Below, piece after piece: positions 4,587-6,643 of a DNA stretch of 6,643 bases. The notes below the pieces were generated by a model. That model was not told where the DNA came from. It did not search any database and saw only the letters and a list, made by a program, of their open reading frames with translations. Position 1 is the first letter of the stretch. Each line of letters opens with the position of its first letter. This DNA comes from Flavobacteriales bacterium UBA7443 (GTDB lineage: Bacteria; Bacteroidota; Bacteroidia; Flavobacteriales_D; Sanyastnellaceae). Location of the stretch: the NCBI GenBank assembly GCA_002477505.1, contig DLQB01000113.1, forward strand, positions 1-6,643, in the 5' to 3' direction. Both the position numbers and the translations under genes were made by a program.

Positions 4587-6643
4587 ATGAAAAACTTGCT
4601 TTTAGCATTCAGTTTTTTGGCCACCTTGACGGTAACTGCCTTTTCCCAGGGGAAGGCAGTTACCGGAACGGTGACTGCAGCTGAAGATGGACAAGCGTTG
4701 CCCGGGGTGACGGTTGTTGAAAAGGGTACGCAAAATGCGACCTTCACTGACCTTGATGGTCAGTATACGTTGACCGTTGCTGGAGAAGAGGCCACGCTGA
4801 TCTTTTCCTTTATCGGTTACACGCCTCAATCTTTGGCTGTCGGAGCGAAGGCAGAAATTAACGCTTCACTCTCGGCAGATGTTGCCGGTCTGGAGGAAGT
4901 CATCGTCGTCGGGTACGGAAACCAAAAGCGAAGCAAGATTTCAGGTGCAGTAGGCACCATCGATTCGAAGGAAATCACATCCATGCCTGTGCTTCGAACA
5001 GAACAGGCATTGCAGGGCCGCGCCGCAGGCGTACAGGTCACTCAGAACTCGGGTCAGCCCGGTTCGACCCAGTCCATCCGAATTCGGGGTACGGGTTCAT
5101 TGAACAATGCTGAACCGTTGTATGTCATTGATGGAATCCCCAGCGGTGGCATCGATTATTTGAACCCTGCGGACATCGCATCCATTTCCATCCTCAAGGA
5201 TGCCGCATCAGCAGCGATTTATGGAGCACGTGGAGGAAATGGTGTCGTTTTGATTACGACCAAAGCCGGATCCAAGAACCAGAAGCCGCAGATTACCTAC
5301 GAGAGTTACTACGGTGTGCAGGAGCCTTGGAAATACATGGCGCTTCTCAATGCTGAAGAGTATGCTATTCTCATGAACGAAAGTCGCTCCGCGGCAGGCC
5401 TCACGCCGCTGGCAGCACTTGCCAACCCCTCAGAGCTTGAGACATTTGATTGGCAGGATGAGATTTTTGAACGAGCGGCGATGATGAACCACTCGTTTAG
5501 CTTTACCAAAGGAACAGAGTCATCATCAACAGCGATAGGAGGAAGCTACTTCACCCAAGACGGAATTGTCGGTGGTGACAAAGGAAACTTTGAGCGTTAC
5601 ACGTTCCGTGTCAATACGCGACAAGATGGTGGTGAGCGTTTTCGCTTGGGCCAAAATGTCAACTTTACCCACCTCAATCGCTCTGCATTGGCAGAGAACA
5701 ATGAGTTTGCAACGCCGGTAGGGCGTGCCCTCAACATGGATCCCATCACTCAGGCGAGGCGGGATGATGGGTCTTTTGCTTATTCGAACTTCATCGATTC
5801 TGACATCGCCAATCCAGCGAATCAGATCGCAATAAACAACGATTTTTGGACGACCAACCGTTTCGTTGGTTCGTCTTTCGCCGAATTTGACCTCCTGTCA
5901 AACCTGACCTTCCGCTCTACGATGTCAGTGGATTTATCGCTGGGTTCACAGCGTATTTTTAATCCAACGTATGACCTGGGAATTGGGCCGAATGATCCGG
6001 ATCGACCGGCTTATGAGTTCCGCCCGGTCAATTCTTTGATCCTGGGTGAGAACAAATGGAGCAATTGGCAATGGGAAAACATTGTGACCTATGACAAAGA
6101 ATTGTCCAATGGAGATGAGTTGAAAGTTGTTGCGGGTTACTCGTCTTTGAAGAACCGCAGCACGAGTTTTTACGGATCGCGTGACAGCTTGGCGACGAAC
6201 GATGTTCAGTATGCTTACTTGAACAACAGTTTGAATGCGGCTGAACAGGCACCGAGCGCCAATGGCGGGATTTCGGAGTCTGCATTCATCGGTCAATTCA
6301 TGCGTGTCGACTACGGGTTAGGTGATGCCATATCCTTGGCAGGAACCATTCGCCGAGACGGCTCATCCCGTTTTGGAGTGAACAACCGATACGGAATTTT
6401 CCCATCGTTTTCTGCTGCATGGAACATGACGGAATTGCCTTGGGTTGCGGAGAAGGACTGGATTGATTTCTTGAAACTCCGTGCGAGCTGGGGCCAAAAT
6501 GGAAACGCAGATGGCATTGGCAACTATGATTACACGAGCCTAGTTTACAATGGCTTGAACTACACCTTTGGTGGGGATCAAGTCCAGGTCAATGGAGCCG
6601 GTCCAATCAATACATCCAATCCAGATTTGAAGTGGGAAACGGT
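4587..6643 (+). CDS. SusC/RagA-family TonB-dependent outer-membrane receptor (3' end missing)
   Basis: The product is an outer-membrane importer for oligosaccharides, energised by TonB and normally lidded by a SusD lipoprotein. The start ATG at 4587 is followed by a signal peptide (MKNLLLAFSF, cleavage near AFS-Q21). Next comes a carboxypeptidase-D-regulatory-like domain (about 24-98; VTGTVT, PGVTVVEKGT, TDLDGQYTL, FIGY), a TonB-box-like EEVIVVGYG (103-111), and the plug with LQGRAAGVQV, SIRIRGTGSLNNAEPLYVIDG and ILKDAASAAIYGARGGNGVV, the SusC family signature. The barrel then begins and carries the familiar RRDGSSRFG and NPDLKWE motifs. No N-terminal secretin-like STN domain is present. The frame stays open for 685 codons to the window's end; full members are about 1000 residues, so roughly a third is missing. 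It begins 41 bases after the preceding gene with only a weak hairpin between, so it probably shares the upstream transcript. Substrate is inferred from the GH3 neighbour as a beta-glucan. Confidence 0.95.
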   Translation, partial: MKNLLLAFSFLATLTVTAFSQGKAVTGTVTAAEDGQALPGVTVVEKGTQNATFTDLDGQYTLTVAGEEATLIFSFIGYTPQSLAVGAKAEINASLSADVAGLEEVIVVGYGNQKRSKISGAVGTIDSKEITSMPVLRTEQALQGRAAGVQVTQNSGQPGSTQSIRIRGTGSLNNAEPLYVIDGIPSGGIDYLNPADIASISILKDAASAAIYGARGGNGVVLITTKAGSKNQKPQITYESYYGVQEPWKYMALLNAEEYAILMNESRSAAGLTPLAALANPSELETFDWQDEIFERAAMMNHSFSFTKGTESSSTAIGGSYFTQDGIVGGDKGNFERYTFRVNTRQDGGERFRLGQNVNFTHLNRSALAENNEFATPVGRALNMDPITQARRDDGSFAYSNFIDSDIANPANQIAINNDFWTTNRFVGSSFAEFDLLSNLTFRSTMSVDLSLGSQRIFNPTYDLGIGPNDPDRPAYEFRPVNSLILGENKWSNWQWENIVTYDKELSNGDELKVVAGYSSLKNRSTSFYGSRDSLATNDVQYAYLNNSLNAAEQAPSANGGISESAFIGQFMRVDYGLGDAISLAGTIRRDGSSRFGVNNRYGIFPSFSAAWNMTELPWVAEKDWIDFLKLRASWGQNGNADGIGNYDYTSLVYNGLNYTFGGDQVQVNGAGPINTSNPDLKWET

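Noticed and set aside
1..6643. CRISPR arrays, tRNA or rRNA genes, insertion sequences or phage genes
   Set aside because: I saw no regularly spaced repeats, cloverleaf-like sequence, transposase motifs or terminal inverted repeats; nearly all of the window is filled by the four genes.

Overview
The window looks like part of a polysaccharide utilisation locus (PUL) from a Bacteroidota bacterium, probably a marine or aquatic member of the Flavobacteriales. This rests on a SusC/RagA-type TonB-dependent receptor, a C-terminal type A sorting domain of the type IX secretion system (T9SS), a Bacteroidota-style sensor/propeller protein and TAnnTTTG-like promoter motifs. The genus is not readable from the sequence. 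Base composition looks near 50% GC by eye, higher than in many flavobacteria.

Layout. Positions 1-348 (minus) hold the N-terminal part of a secreted or membrane-anchored beta-propeller sensor/regulator that runs off the left edge. Positions 349-522 are a divergent intergenic region with a TATATTTG motif on the minus strand, a weaker promoter candidate on the plus strand and three copies of TGTGCA. Three genes then follow on the plus strand with tiny gaps, probably one transcript: a GH3 beta-glucosidase lipoprotein (523-2820), a 568-residue T9SS-secreted protein made of four Cys- and Asp-rich beta-sandwich-like modules (2839-4545), and a SusC-like outer-membrane receptor (4587 to the right edge, incomplete). 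A SusD partner would be expected just beyond the edge.

Inferred joint function. The modular secreted protein would bind a glycan outside the cell or at its surface, the SusC receptor would import oligosaccharides, and the GH3 enzyme would release glucose from their non-reducing ends. The GH3 subtype (barley exo-glucanase / BoGH3B-like, with both tryptophans of the substrate clamp) points to a beta-glucan such as laminarin, mixed-linkage glucan or xyloglucan-derived oligosaccharides; the sequence does not decide which.

The most interesting item is the four-module protein. It has no recognisable catalytic domain, repeats a 231-residue unit with essentially constant spacing, carries a D-x-D-G-D motif in every module and keeps all twenty cysteines in register. 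It is a good candidate for an undescribed glycan-binding protein that takes the place of SusE/F.
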